Source: a virus | IMG/VR virus record: IMGVR_UViG_3300032116_020335 | Span: 1 to 52,221 of that record | Length of the DNA stretch: 52,221 nt | Strand: one strand, 5' to 3' | Part shown: positions 28,334-35,196 of the stretch, one piece after another | How the letters are laid out: each line of letters opens with the position of its first letter | Numbering within the stretch: position 1 is the stretch's first letter | The notes under the pieces: generated by a model | What the model was told of the DNA's origin: nothing | Databases searched by the model: none | What the model saw: only the letters and a program-made list of their open reading frames with translations | Translations under genes and position numbers: made by a program

Positions 28334-29122
28334 ATGGCTGAAAAAGGTAGACGAGGGAGAAAGGCTAAACCAGGGTCTGTAAAAGAATATTTTACTGATG
28401 CAACAGAAAGGGCTATTATAAGATATAATAGCCCCGACTGTTCATTAGATGAAAAGAATGAAATCTATGAAAAAGAAATTCATAGAGCATTAAAAAAACT
28501 TGCTTATTTTACAGCAAAATCTTATTTTCTTTATTTTTCAAGACGCTATACTATAGAGGATATGGAAAATGACCTTTTAATTTTTGCATTTAATAATCTT
28601 CATATGTTTAATCCTGAAAAGATTAATAAACATGGTGTTAAATCAAAAGCATTTTCCTATTTCTCTACAATTTGTAAGAATGAAGCAAAACACATTTCAG
28701 AAAGAAATTTTAATCAAGATAAATCTAGTGATGATGTAATTGAAAATCTTGATTTATTTGAAAGGGATATAACATTATCATATTGTATTGATGAAAATTT
28801 TGAGGAAAATACAGACATTAATTATATTAAGATTGTATTCTTGGGAATGTGTAATGAAATAAAGAATAAAATTGAAACAGATAAAGTATTAAAAGAGATT
28901 GATGTTAATGTTGGTTATTCTCTCATTTCAATTATTGAGAATTTTAGATATATTAATGAACCAACAGAATCAAAAATGAGTTTATTTTTTATAAATAATA
29001 GAGTAATTGATATGATTTGTGAAATTACAGATAATAGATATAAAAAACAAGATATTAAAAAATCTCTAAAAACATTTAAATGTTTGTATAGTAAGCTAAA
29101 AGATGATTATATGAATAATTGA
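28334..29122 (+). CDS. 55: gp55-like sigma factor for late transcription (262 aa)
   Basis: A basic N-terminus (EKGRRGRKAKPG) is followed by a helical region with the sigma-70 region 2-like pattern, including TIEDMENDLLIFAFNNLHMFNPEK and KAFSYFSTICKNEAKHISER. The latter matches the 'A-x-x-Y-F-x-T-I-x-x-N' segment characteristic of T4 gp55 and its relatives. In T4, gp55 replaces host sigma and with gp33 and the gp45 clamp directs RNA polymerase to late promoters. At 262 residues it is longer than T4 gp55 (185), with an extra C-terminal part of unknown role. It lies between the glycosyltransferases and gp53. The repeated CTAYTTATA elements in this window are candidates for its promoter. Confidence 0.75.
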   Translation: MAEKGRRGRKAKPGSVKEYFTDATERAIIRYNSPDCSLDEKNEIYEKEIHRALKKLAYFTAKSYFLYFSRRYTIEDMENDLLIFAFNNLHMFNPEKINKHGVKSKAFSYFSTICKNEAKHISERNFNQDKSSDDVIENLDLFERDITLSYCIDENFEENTDINYIKIVFLGMCNEIKNKIETDKVLKEIDVNVGYSLISIIENFRYINEPTESKMSLFFINNRVIDMICEITDNRYKKQDIKKSLKTFKCLYSKLKDDYMNN

Positions 29123-29131
29123 CTATTTATG
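29122..29131 (+). promoter_or_regulatory. ACTATTTATG element before gp53
   Basis: The plus strand reads GACTATTTATGAGTAAATAACCC and then the gp53 ATG at 29144. This is the plus-strand counterpart of the element found before minus-strand genes, oriented the same way relative to its gene. That supports a directional role. gp53 is a late structural gene in T4. Confidence 0.4.
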
Positions 29132-29143
29132 AGTAAATAACCC

Positions 29144-29449
29144 ATGATGGATGAATTTAATTTATATAATGGTTTCATAGATGATAATACTTTCGCAACA
29201 TTACCATTTTTTAAAATTGACGAAAGTGATGAGGATATTTATATTGAATGGAATATAGGGAATAGACTAGATGTACTAGCCTATAAATATTATCAAAATG
29301 CTGCATTATGGAAATTCATTTTACTAGCAAATCCTCAATACCTATGTGAAGGTGATATAAATATTGGTGACATTCTAAGAATACCAATGCCAAAAGAAAA
29401 TATGTTTTCTATTATAAATAGAAGAGTTGATATATCAAAAAGATTTTAA
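29144..29449 (+). CDS. 53: Baseplate wedge protein gp53-like (101 aa)
   Basis: A small protein with a LysM-like segment: NRLDVLAYKYYQNAALWKFILLANPQYL, then GDINIGDILRIP. This pattern (D-x-L-A-x-x-Y-Y...W-x-x-I-x-x-A-N...G-x-x-L-R-I-P) is the hallmark of gp53 baseplate wedge subunits and related LysM-containing tail proteins. In T4 it joins the wedges around the hub. T4 gp53 is longer, so this is a compact version. The gene is the last of the plus-strand unit and overlaps the convergent 64-aa reading frame by four bases. Confidence 0.75.
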   Translation: MMDEFNLYNGFIDDNTFATLPFFKIDESDEDIYIEWNIGNRLDVLAYKYYQNAALWKFILLANPQYLCEGDINIGDILRIPMPKENMFSIINRRVDISKRF

Positions 29450-29640
29450 ACATATACTATAGAAGTATTGTTATCCATTTTTTCCTCAACAAATTTATAA
29501 AATTTATTATCCATAATAATATTACCCAATTCTTTGGGTATATATATTATTTTTATTTTACCATCAATAATTACCTTTGATTTCTTTTTTTCATCCAATG
29601 ATGAAAAGATTAACATCTCTTTGTGTTTAAGGTAAACCAT
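29446..29640 (-). CDS. Small hypothetical protein (64 aa)
   Basis: A short Lys/Ile-rich protein (contains KSKVIIDGKIKIIYIPKELG) with no recognisable domain, signal peptide or membrane helix. Its start overlaps the end of the KTSC-domain gene by 14 bases, so it is likely co-translated with it. The stop overlaps the convergent gp53 gene. A hairpin at 29523-29540 lies within the frame. Reality is supported only by tight spacing in the operon. Confidence 0.5.
   Translation of the reverse strand: MVYLKHKEMLIFSSLDEKKKSKVIIDGKIKIIYIPKELGNIIMDNKFYKFVEEKMDNNTSIVYV
29523..29540 (+). terminator. Possible terminator for the plus-strand unit
   Basis: TACCCAA at 29523-29529 and TTGGGTA at 29534-29540 form a perfect 7-bp stem with a 4-base loop, followed on the plus strand by TATATATTATTTTTATTTTA. 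It lies ~75 bases after the gp53 stop, inside the convergent 64-aa frame. It fits an overlapping convergent terminator but may be a chance inverted repeat. Confidence 0.45.
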
Positions 29641-29887
29641 CTACCTCTAACTTAACCCCAAGATATCTGTTCTTGATAAATTCTATAAATGCTTTTCCTG
29701 TTGAGTCTGAATCTTGTAGTTTAAAGTAATCTTCAGGTTTAACATTATCATATTGATATGTCATATTACCTTTTACAAAAGTTACATATAAAGTATTATT
29801 GGTTGTATCATAAGTTGATGATACGATGTTTGATGAATCGTATGTTGCTTTAACGATTCCATCTTCTTGTTTTACATTTGTTGTCAT
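29627..29887 (-). CDS. KTSC-domain-like small protein (86 aa)
   Basis: The protein reads YDSSNIVSSTYDTTNNTLYVTFVKG then MTYQYDNVKPEDYFKLQDSDS and GKAFIEFIKNRY. This is the layout of the KTSC domain (S-S-x-I...Y-D...L-x-V-x-F-x-x-G-x-x-Y-x-Y-x-x-V...S-x-G-x-x-F-x-x-x-I), a ~60-residue domain found in many phage and bacterial proteins and often attached to lysyl-tRNA synthetase or nucleases. Its function is undefined. The gene overlaps the BCS1-like ATPase stop by 4 bases and the 64-aa gene by 14, suggesting tight co-expression. Confidence 0.7.
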   Translation of the reverse strand: MTTNVKQEDGIVKATYDSSNIVSSTYDTTNNTLYVTFVKGNMTYQYDNVKPEDYFKLQDSDSTGKAFIEFIKNRYLGVKLEVDGLP

Positions 29888-30990
29888 AAATTTAGTAATT
29901 CTTCGTGAAGTTCTGATATATTATCAAAAGTTTTATTGTTTTCTATATTAAATTTTATTTTTAATTCATCAATTAATGTTTCGCTTGGTTTTTTGATTTC
30001 CATTAAAACATCGGTCCTACCTTTTCTTTTAATTGCATCATCAATTTTATCAAGTTCATTAGTTGTTATGATAAATATAACATCATTTGGTGTATATATA
30101 CCATCTAATACGTTTAAAATACAAGAAAGTGAAATCTTAATATCAGATTCTTTCTTTTCTTCCTTTTTTCTATTAATATCATCCAATAAACAATCAATAT
30201 CTTCAAATAAAACTATTGATTTTTTTGGTCTATCTGAAATTAATGCAATAAGGTTTGCATCTGTCATATCTTTAGAAAGATTAATTGATAATATATCTCT
30301 TTTTGTATAATTAGATATACCTAATGACAATGATGATTTTCCTGTTCCTGGAGAACCATAGAAAAGATATGTTCTTTTATATCTGATACCATATTTATCA
30401 TATTTTTCTTTTGATAAATTAAATCTATCTAAATCATTTTTAAGAAATTCTGATACATTATTATCAAGATAAATATTATCAAAAGTCTTATTTATTACTC
30501 TACCTGCACATTTTATTTCACCATTAAAATTATAAAAGTATTTTATATATTTATTACCATATGTTACATCAACATAATCTAATAATTCTTTTAAAATAAT
30601 CTTATTTCTACAAAAAATCATAAACATATGTTTACTATTCTTATAGGGTGTCATGCTATTTTGTATATTTTCAGCATTCTTTAAAACTAAAAATCTATTA
30701 CCTTTAAATTTAAAATAAACAAATCCTGAATTATAAAACATATTTACATTATTATTATCTTCTCCTGCAATCCAACCATCAAAAAATGTTCTGTAATAAA
30801 GATTTTTAACTGAGTTTTGTTTTTCTGATAGAATAAAATTTTGAAATGAATAAAAGAAAAAAGAACTTTCTTCAATCTTCATTGAACAGATAATTCTATC
30901 TCTTAATGTTGTTAAGACAAAAAGAAAAAATTGTTTGAAGTAAACTAATGTACCTCCAAGAATGAGTGTTAATAATACAGTTTTATCCAT
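29884..30990 (-). CDS. Membrane-anchored BCS1-like AAA ATPase (368 aa)
   Basis: An N-terminal hydrophobic helix (about residues 4-28, VLLTLILGGTLVYFKQFF) is followed by a ~160-residue domain and an AAA module. The AAA module has Walker A YGSPGTGKSS (211-220), Walker B LFEDIDCLL (261-269), a sensor-1 region VIFIITTNELDKIDDA, and an arginine-finger-like KRKGRTD. This order (TM helix, BCS1-type N-domain, AAA) is that of BCS1 proteins, which translocate folded proteins across the mitochondrial inner membrane. Bacterial and phage homologues are less well understood. It overlaps the FkbM-like gene by eight bases. It may remodel or extract a protein at the host membrane. The role in phage is not known. 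Confidence 0.78.
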   Translation of the reverse strand: MDKTVLLTLILGGTLVYFKQFFLFVLTTLRDRIICSMKIEESSFFFYSFQNFILSEKQNSVKNLYYRTFFDGWIAGEDNNNVNMFYNSGFVYFKFKGNRFLVLKNAENIQNSMTPYKNSKHMFMIFCRNKIILKELLDYVDVTYGNKYIKYFYNFNGEIKCAGRVINKTFDNIYLDNNVSEFLKNDLDRFNLSKEKYDKYGIRYKRTYLFYGSPGTGKSSLSLGISNYTKRDILSINLSKDMTDANLIALISDRPKKSIVLFEDIDCLLDDINRKKEEKKESDIKISLSCILNVLDGIYTPNDVIFIITTNELDKIDDAIKRKGRTDVLMEIKKPSETLIDELKIKFNIENNKTFDNISELHEELLNL

Positions 30991-31591
30991 TTATTTTAAA
31001 TAAGTAATCGTTATGTGTGCCATCCCAATGTGGGTTATCTTTATGATTAAAATTAGTTAAATTTTCGATTAATTTATAATTTTTTTCTCCCATAAAATCC
31101 ATAATTTTTTCTAAATCTTTTGTATAGATTTCTATAACAATCCATGTTGGACTACAATAATCAAAATCTAAACCATTTAATACTTCATATTCATGTCCTT
31201 CAACATCTAAAGAAAAAAAATCAACTTTATTAATATTATTACTTTTTAATATTGTTGTTAATGTTTTAGATAGAACTTTATAATTACTATTTCTTGTTAA
31301 TCTTTCACCGTTAATACTACTCATTAAACTACCATCAAAATCACCATCTATTTCTTTATTTTCATTTTCAAAAGATGATAATAAACAATTTTCAAAAATA
31401 TTTAAATTGCCCCTGTTTAATTTACATGCTTCAAAAGCATTAATGGATGGTTCTATCAAAATACCATTCCAATTTTTTTCATTCTCCAAGCGAAGGGTAT
31501 TGCTTTGTTTTACACCATCATTTGCACCGCATTCAATATAAAACCCATCATTAAAGTTTAATAATTGAAATATCTTATCATTAAGTTCCAT
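30983..31591 (-). CDS. FkbM-like methyltransferase (202 aa)
   Basis: The SAM-binding motif YIECGANDG (residues 18-26) and the downstream FFSLDVEGHEYEVLNGLDF segment are characteristic of the FkbM methyltransferase family, which often methylates sugar hydroxyls. A conserved LTTILKSN-like stretch precedes the D-V-E-G motif. The gene starts two bases after the gp47 reading frame and overlaps the AAA ATPase gene, so it is part of the gp47 operon. It may extend the nearby sugar cassette, though it is separated from it by gp47. It now occupies the place where the rest of gp46 would be expected. Confidence 0.78.
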   Translation of the reverse strand: MELNDKIFQLLNFNDGFYIECGANDGVKQSNTLRLENEKNWNGILIEPSINAFEACKLNRGNLNIFENCLLSSFENENKEIDGDFDGSLMSSINGERLTRNSNYKVLSKTLTTILKSNNINKVDFFSLDVEGHEYEVLNGLDFDYCSPTWIVIEIYTKDLEKIMDFMGEKNYKLIENLTNFNHKDNPHWDGTHNDYLFKING

Positions 31592-31593
31592 AA

Positions 31594-32931
31594 TTAATTT
31601 AAAAATTCAGGTAAATATCCAAGTTTATTTATTATTTCTTCTTTGTTATATTTAATATTAATCTTTGTTTGAGGATGAACACATTTTCCAACTTGATTTT
31701 CCCCATAAATTTGGATAATTCCATTTTTGTCTACTAAATCAAGTTCATATCTTTCACCATGTGATTTAAAGTTATCTAGTACAATCTTTTTAACTTTCCA
31801 ATCATAAAATTGATTTTCTACATCCTTTTCAATTAATGATGTTATTTCATTATCAAGTGATAAAACATCTTTTATAAAGTCTTCTTGATGATTTTTAGCT
31901 TTCAAAAAGTTTATAAACTCTTGTCTTACACTATCATCATTGTTTAAATCAATAGTTTCATCAAATTCTTTAATCTTTAAAGATTTATTGAGAATCTTTG
32001 ATTTATCAAATTTAATGGTGGCGAATTCGCCATATTTAGATTCTAAATATTTCTTAATCTTTTGTTTATTTTCAACATTAAATGTTGAATATTGGTCCAT
32101 CCAATGGATTTTAAGATAATTATGTTTTCCAACATTTTTAAGTTCAATGTTTAGATTTTCATAATCATAATCTTCATTGATATAGATATTAAAGTATTTA
32201 TAATCTGAGATTATTTCTTTCTTTTCAAAAGTTTTTGCTTCAATATCCCATAAAAGATAACCATGAAAAGCATTATCACCTTCACCATAATTGGTACAAT
32301 ATAATGATGATGGGTAAGCAAAAAACTCTTTTCCATTTTTTTGATATGATTGTTGGAGATGTATATCTCCTGCCATTACAATATCACCTTTAAAATCAGC
32401 AAGAGAAACAAGATTACTATCGGTATGGAGTTGTCCATTTTGAAGGTAGCATCCATTAATTGGGTCATGGAAAAGGTCAATATAATGCTTATTATTATTG
32501 CGCTCTTCTTCATTGAATTCAAGCCAAGGGGATTTTCTATCAGGGTGATACCAAACAGCGAAAACAATATTATCAAGTTCAAAAAAACCTGTTGAATCAT
32601 AGTAGTGTATATTAGGATTGTTAATAATCTCAACAAGCATCTTAATTGATGACATTCTGTTAAGATTTGATTTCATTATATCGTGATTACCATCAATAAT
32701 AACCACAGGTGCTATCATAGCACAAGAGTTTAAGAAATCACCTGCAAGTACATTGATTTCATTAAATGGTTTTACATAATTATGAAAAAGGTCACCTGCA
32801 ATTACAATTAAATCAGGTCTGTCCTTAATTAAGGATTTAATTGTGAGACTTGAAATATGTTTTTGTTCTGATAGTCTATCCAAATTATTTTGAAAATGGA
32901 TATCAGCAAGGTGTGCAATTTTTTTAATCAT
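31594..32931 (-). CDS. 47: gp47 (Mre11-like nuclease) fused to gp46 N-terminus and intein N-fragment
   Basis: Residues 1-~375 are the gp47/SbcD/Mre11 phosphoesterase: ADIHF (9-13), GDLFH (46-50), GNHD (81-84) and AGDIH (187-191). T4 gp47 has 339 residues. From about 378 the chain continues as the start of gp46/SbcC (VKKIVLDNFKSHGERYEL) and reaches the Walker A at YGENQVGK (409-416). There it is cut by Cys417, the first residue of a 29-residue intein N-fragment. The frame then stops. Alone it would make Mre11 plus an incomplete Rad50 N-lobe. The start overlaps the GT8-like gene in an ATGA junction. The rest of gp46 is at 23269-25839. Confidence 0.93.
   Translation of the reverse strand: MIKKIAHLADIHFQNNLDRLSEQKHISSLTIKSLIKDRPDLIVIAGDLFHNYVKPFNEINVLAGDFLNSCAMIAPVVIIDGNHDIMKSNLNRMSSIKMLVEIINNPNIHYYDSTGFFELDNIVFAVWYHPDRKSPWLEFNEEERNNNKHYIDLFHDPINGCYLQNGQLHTDSNLVSLADFKGDIVMAGDIHLQQSYQKNGKEFFAYPSSLYCTNYGEGDNAFHGYLLWDIEAKTFEKKEIISDYKYFNIYINEDYDYENLNIELKNVGKHNYLKIHWMDQYSTFNVENKQKIKKYLESKYGEFATIKFDKSKILNKSLKIKEFDETIDLNNDDSVRQEFINFLKAKNHQEDFIKDVLSLDNEITSLIEKDVENQFYDWKVKKIVLDNFKSHGERYELDLVDKNGIIQIYGENQVGKCVHPQTKINIKYNKEEIINKLGYLPEFLN
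31597..31683 (-). other. Split-intein N-fragment (29 residues)
   Basis: Block A reads CVHPQTKINIKY, with Cys1 directly after the Walker A Lys of the gp46 N-extein. A short helix-like tail EEIINKLGYLPEFLN leads to the stop codon. The small size is typical of atypically split inteins such as those in phage TerL and UvsX genes, where the N-fragment is about 25-35 residues. Its partner is at 25453-25839. Confidence 0.92.
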
Positions 32932-33716
32932 ATTTTAGATAAAGAAACTGTAGTATTAAATTTAATAATATTTTCCAAATATTTTTCCTTGAATGTTTTA
33001 TTATATCTCTCACAAAATGAATCATTAAGCCAAGGCTTATGAAATAAATGAACACAAATTGTTTTATCGTTTATATTAGGATGACCAATAAATTTATCAT
33101 TTTGTATCGATATTGTATTTTTATTAAAATACAAATTTAAAATTGCTTGGTCTGTTCCTTCTTCAGATAAATGATTATTAATATGTTTGTATTTTTTAGT
33201 TAAAAAAATTATCTCAGATAATGTTTCTTTTTTAATAAGATTACTATTAAAATATAAAAAACCAGCATTAAAACCAAATTTATGTATATCATAAATATTT
33301 TCTAATTCTTTTAATTTTATTTCTCTATCGTATTTACTCATTCTTTGGCAAAAATATTCGCTAATAGCCCAAGGTTCAAGCAAAACTAATATGTCATTTT
33401 TTGAATCTTTTAAATCAATAGTAATTTTTTCTAAGTTATCAAAAATTATAATGTCTAAATCTAGATACATTACATAATCCCATTTTTTAAAAAAATAATC
33501 AAAAATATAAATTGTTGGCATAAATTTATTAGTTTCATTTATATGAAATAAATAAACACCTAATTTTTTAAAATCAATTAAATCAATTTCATCTATATTA
33601 TTAGCTATTAAACAAAAATCATAACACCATTTACCTTCTTGCTTGCAATTTATAATAATTGATTTAACATGTTCTAAATAATTTTTATCTGCTGCTAAAA
33701 CTATAACTTTTTTCAT
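32928..33716 (-). CDS. GT8-like glycosyltransferase (262 aa)
   Basis: A GT-A fold protein. The N-terminus KKVIVLAADKNYLEHVKSII matches GT8 start strands. The metal-binding motif is YLDLDIIIF (Asp86 and Asp88), and the late segment CVHLFHKPW resembles the H-x-x-G/x-x-K-P-W motif of GT8 enzymes. FNAGFLYFNSNL is the usual 'N-x-G-h-h-h-F-N' GT8 block. It overlaps gp47 by four bases (ATGA) and is the last gene of the sugar cassette before the recombination nuclease. It probably transfers a hexose to a glycan. Donor and target are unknown. Confidence 0.78.
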   Translation of the reverse strand: MKKVIVLAADKNYLEHVKSIIINCKQEGKWCYDFCLIANNIDEIDLIDFKKLGVYLFHINETNKFMPTIYIFDYFFKKWDYVMYLDLDIIIFDNLEKITIDLKDSKNDILVLLEPWAISEYFCQRMSKYDREIKLKELENIYDIHKFGFNAGFLYFNSNLIKKETLSEIIFLTKKYKHINNHLSEEGTDQAILNLYFNKNTISIQNDKFIGHPNINDKTICVHLFHKPWLNDSFCERYNKTFKEKYLENIIKFNTTVSLSKI

Positions 33717-33718
33717 TT

Positions 33719-34471
33719 TTATGTAAAACTTTTTACTGTTAATTTATTTGTATCAAAATTATTCCAAATTTTATAATAATTTTCTATTGTAAAAAAAGAT
33801 GGATTAAAATTTGACCAATCATCAATTACAAATATAGGATAATTTTTATAAAAATCAATATTTATTGATTTTGTCACTATTGGTATGGTTTTTAAATATA
33901 AACCCTCCCAAGTCTTGTGGCAGTCAATTCCATTTCCATTTGGAGAAACAACAAAATAACTTTTAGATAGTTCTATTAAATAATCTTTAAATGGTAATTT
34001 ATTTTCCATTTTAAAGTCATGTTTATTTAATTCATTTATACAATAACTTCTTTCGTTTATGTTTGTGTTTATATCAAAATTTAAATATATTAGTTTTTCT
34101 TTTTTATTATTTTGTGATATTATTTCATTTAAAATATTTTCATCACCATGAGGCCATATTTCATTTGCTATTCCAATTGGTATTGATTTTAATTTAGGAT
34201 GAGATATGTTTATATTTTGTCCATACCATTCAATTAAATTTTTATCATTTAAATACTGAATATGTGATTCATTTATTGATAAATCACCATTATGTGTAAA
34301 TAAAATATATGGTATGTCTTTTTTAATTTGAAAAAAATGATGTATAAAATCAATTTTAACAAAAATTTTAATTATTTCATTTTCTTTTGGTTCTAAATTT
34401 TTAACAAATCCATGTTCATCATATGAATAATGGCAATTTTTTTTAAATTTATTTCCTGTTATGAAATTCAT
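33719..34471 (-). CDS. Exostosin-like glycosyltransferase (250 aa)
   Basis: The C-terminal portion contains YFVVSPNGNGIDCHKTWEG then LKTIPIVTKS, the nucleotide-sugar-binding signature of exostosin/GT47-like proteins (F-x-x-x-P-x-G-x-x-x-D-x-x-R/K-x-W-E). The N-terminal half is a Rossmann-like lobe, with IPYILFTHNGDLS around residue 75-85. It is shorter than eukaryotic exostosins, as expected for phage versions. It ends three bases before the GT8-like gene and its start overlaps the previous gene by one base. Family-level assignment is fair; the reaction is unknown. Confidence 0.65.
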   Translation of the reverse strand: MNFITGNKFKKNCHYSYDEHGFVKNLEPKENEIIKIFVKIDFIHHFFQIKKDIPYILFTHNGDLSINESHIQYLNDKNLIEWYGQNINISHPKLKSIPIGIANEIWPHGDENILNEIISQNNKKEKLIYLNFDINTNINERSYCINELNKHDFKMENKLPFKDYLIELSKSYFVVSPNGNGIDCHKTWEGLYLKTIPIVTKSINIDFYKNYPIFVIDDWSNFNPSFFTIENYYKIWNNFDTNKLTVKSFT

Positions 34472-35196
34472 TAACTTAATAAATTTACTAACTTGTCTAC
34501 TTCTTCTTTATGTTGTTTATATGGTCTTAAAAGATGTGAGTCAATGTAATAGTCAAAATTTACCAAACTAGGATTGTAATTCCAATATAGTCTATCAATT
34601 CGGTGATTTGCAGGTCCATATGTCCAACCTCTTGAAAGCAAGACTATTTCTTCTTTATTATTGTATTGTTGAATTTTTTCAAATAAATATTTTTGGTCGG
34701 TTGACCAGCCTTGATTTCTATTGTTAAGTCTATTAACAAATTCACTCCATTCGCAATTTAAGTCTAATATTTCTATAAATTTTGAAGGATTTGCGATGTT
34801 ATAACACATAGGATATTCCTTATTATTTAAACATTCATAATTATCTGAACTCATTACATAGAGTTTATTATCATCAAAAAAATCTACTTGATTTATAAAA
34901 TATTTTCTAGATAATGGTATCATATCTATATCAGATATAACACAATTATCATCTAAAAATTTAGTTATATAAAATCTTACAATTTGTGATTGTAATCCTG
35001 TATCAATATTATCAATTGATTTGAATTTTTTTATTAACCCATATTCATCTTCAATAAAATCTGAATCTTCATCACAAATTAAAGCTAAAACAGGTGTTAT
35101 ATTAAATATTGTTTTCCATACTTTTGAAACAACAGGCCAAAAATCTATATATAATGGATTTAAGTTAGACCCGACAATTGCATACTTAATTTTCAT
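34471..35196 (-). CDS. GT-A-type glycosyltransferase-like protein (241 aa)
   Basis: A GT-A-like layout: an N-terminal strand KYAIVGSNL, a central CVISDIDMIPL with Asp89/Asp91 as a DxD metal site, and a C-terminal region RGWTYGPANHRIDRLYW followed by DSHLLRPY that could bind the acceptor. I do not recognise a numbered GT family. Overlaps of four bases upstream and one base downstream tie it to the cassette. A sugar-nucleotide transferase is inferred from the DxD motif and neighbours. Confidence 0.6.
   Translation of the reverse strand: MKIKYAIVGSNLNPLYIDFWPVVSKVWKTIFNITPVLALICDEDSDFIEDEYGLIKKFKSIDNIDTGLQSQIVRFYITKFLDDNCVISDIDMIPLSRKYFINQVDFFDDNKLYVMSSDNYECLNNKEYPMCYNIANPSKFIEILDLNCEWSEFVNRLNNRNQGWSTDQKYLFEKIQQYNNKEEIVLLSRGWTYGPANHRIDRLYWNYNPSLVNFDYYIDSHLLRPYKQHKEEVDKLVNLLS

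Noticed and set aside
30983-31591. FkbM-like methyltransferase as a DNA methyltransferase
   Set aside because: No DPPY/NPPY or other DNA-methylase catalytic motif. The IECGANDG and D-V-E-G pattern is FkbM type.
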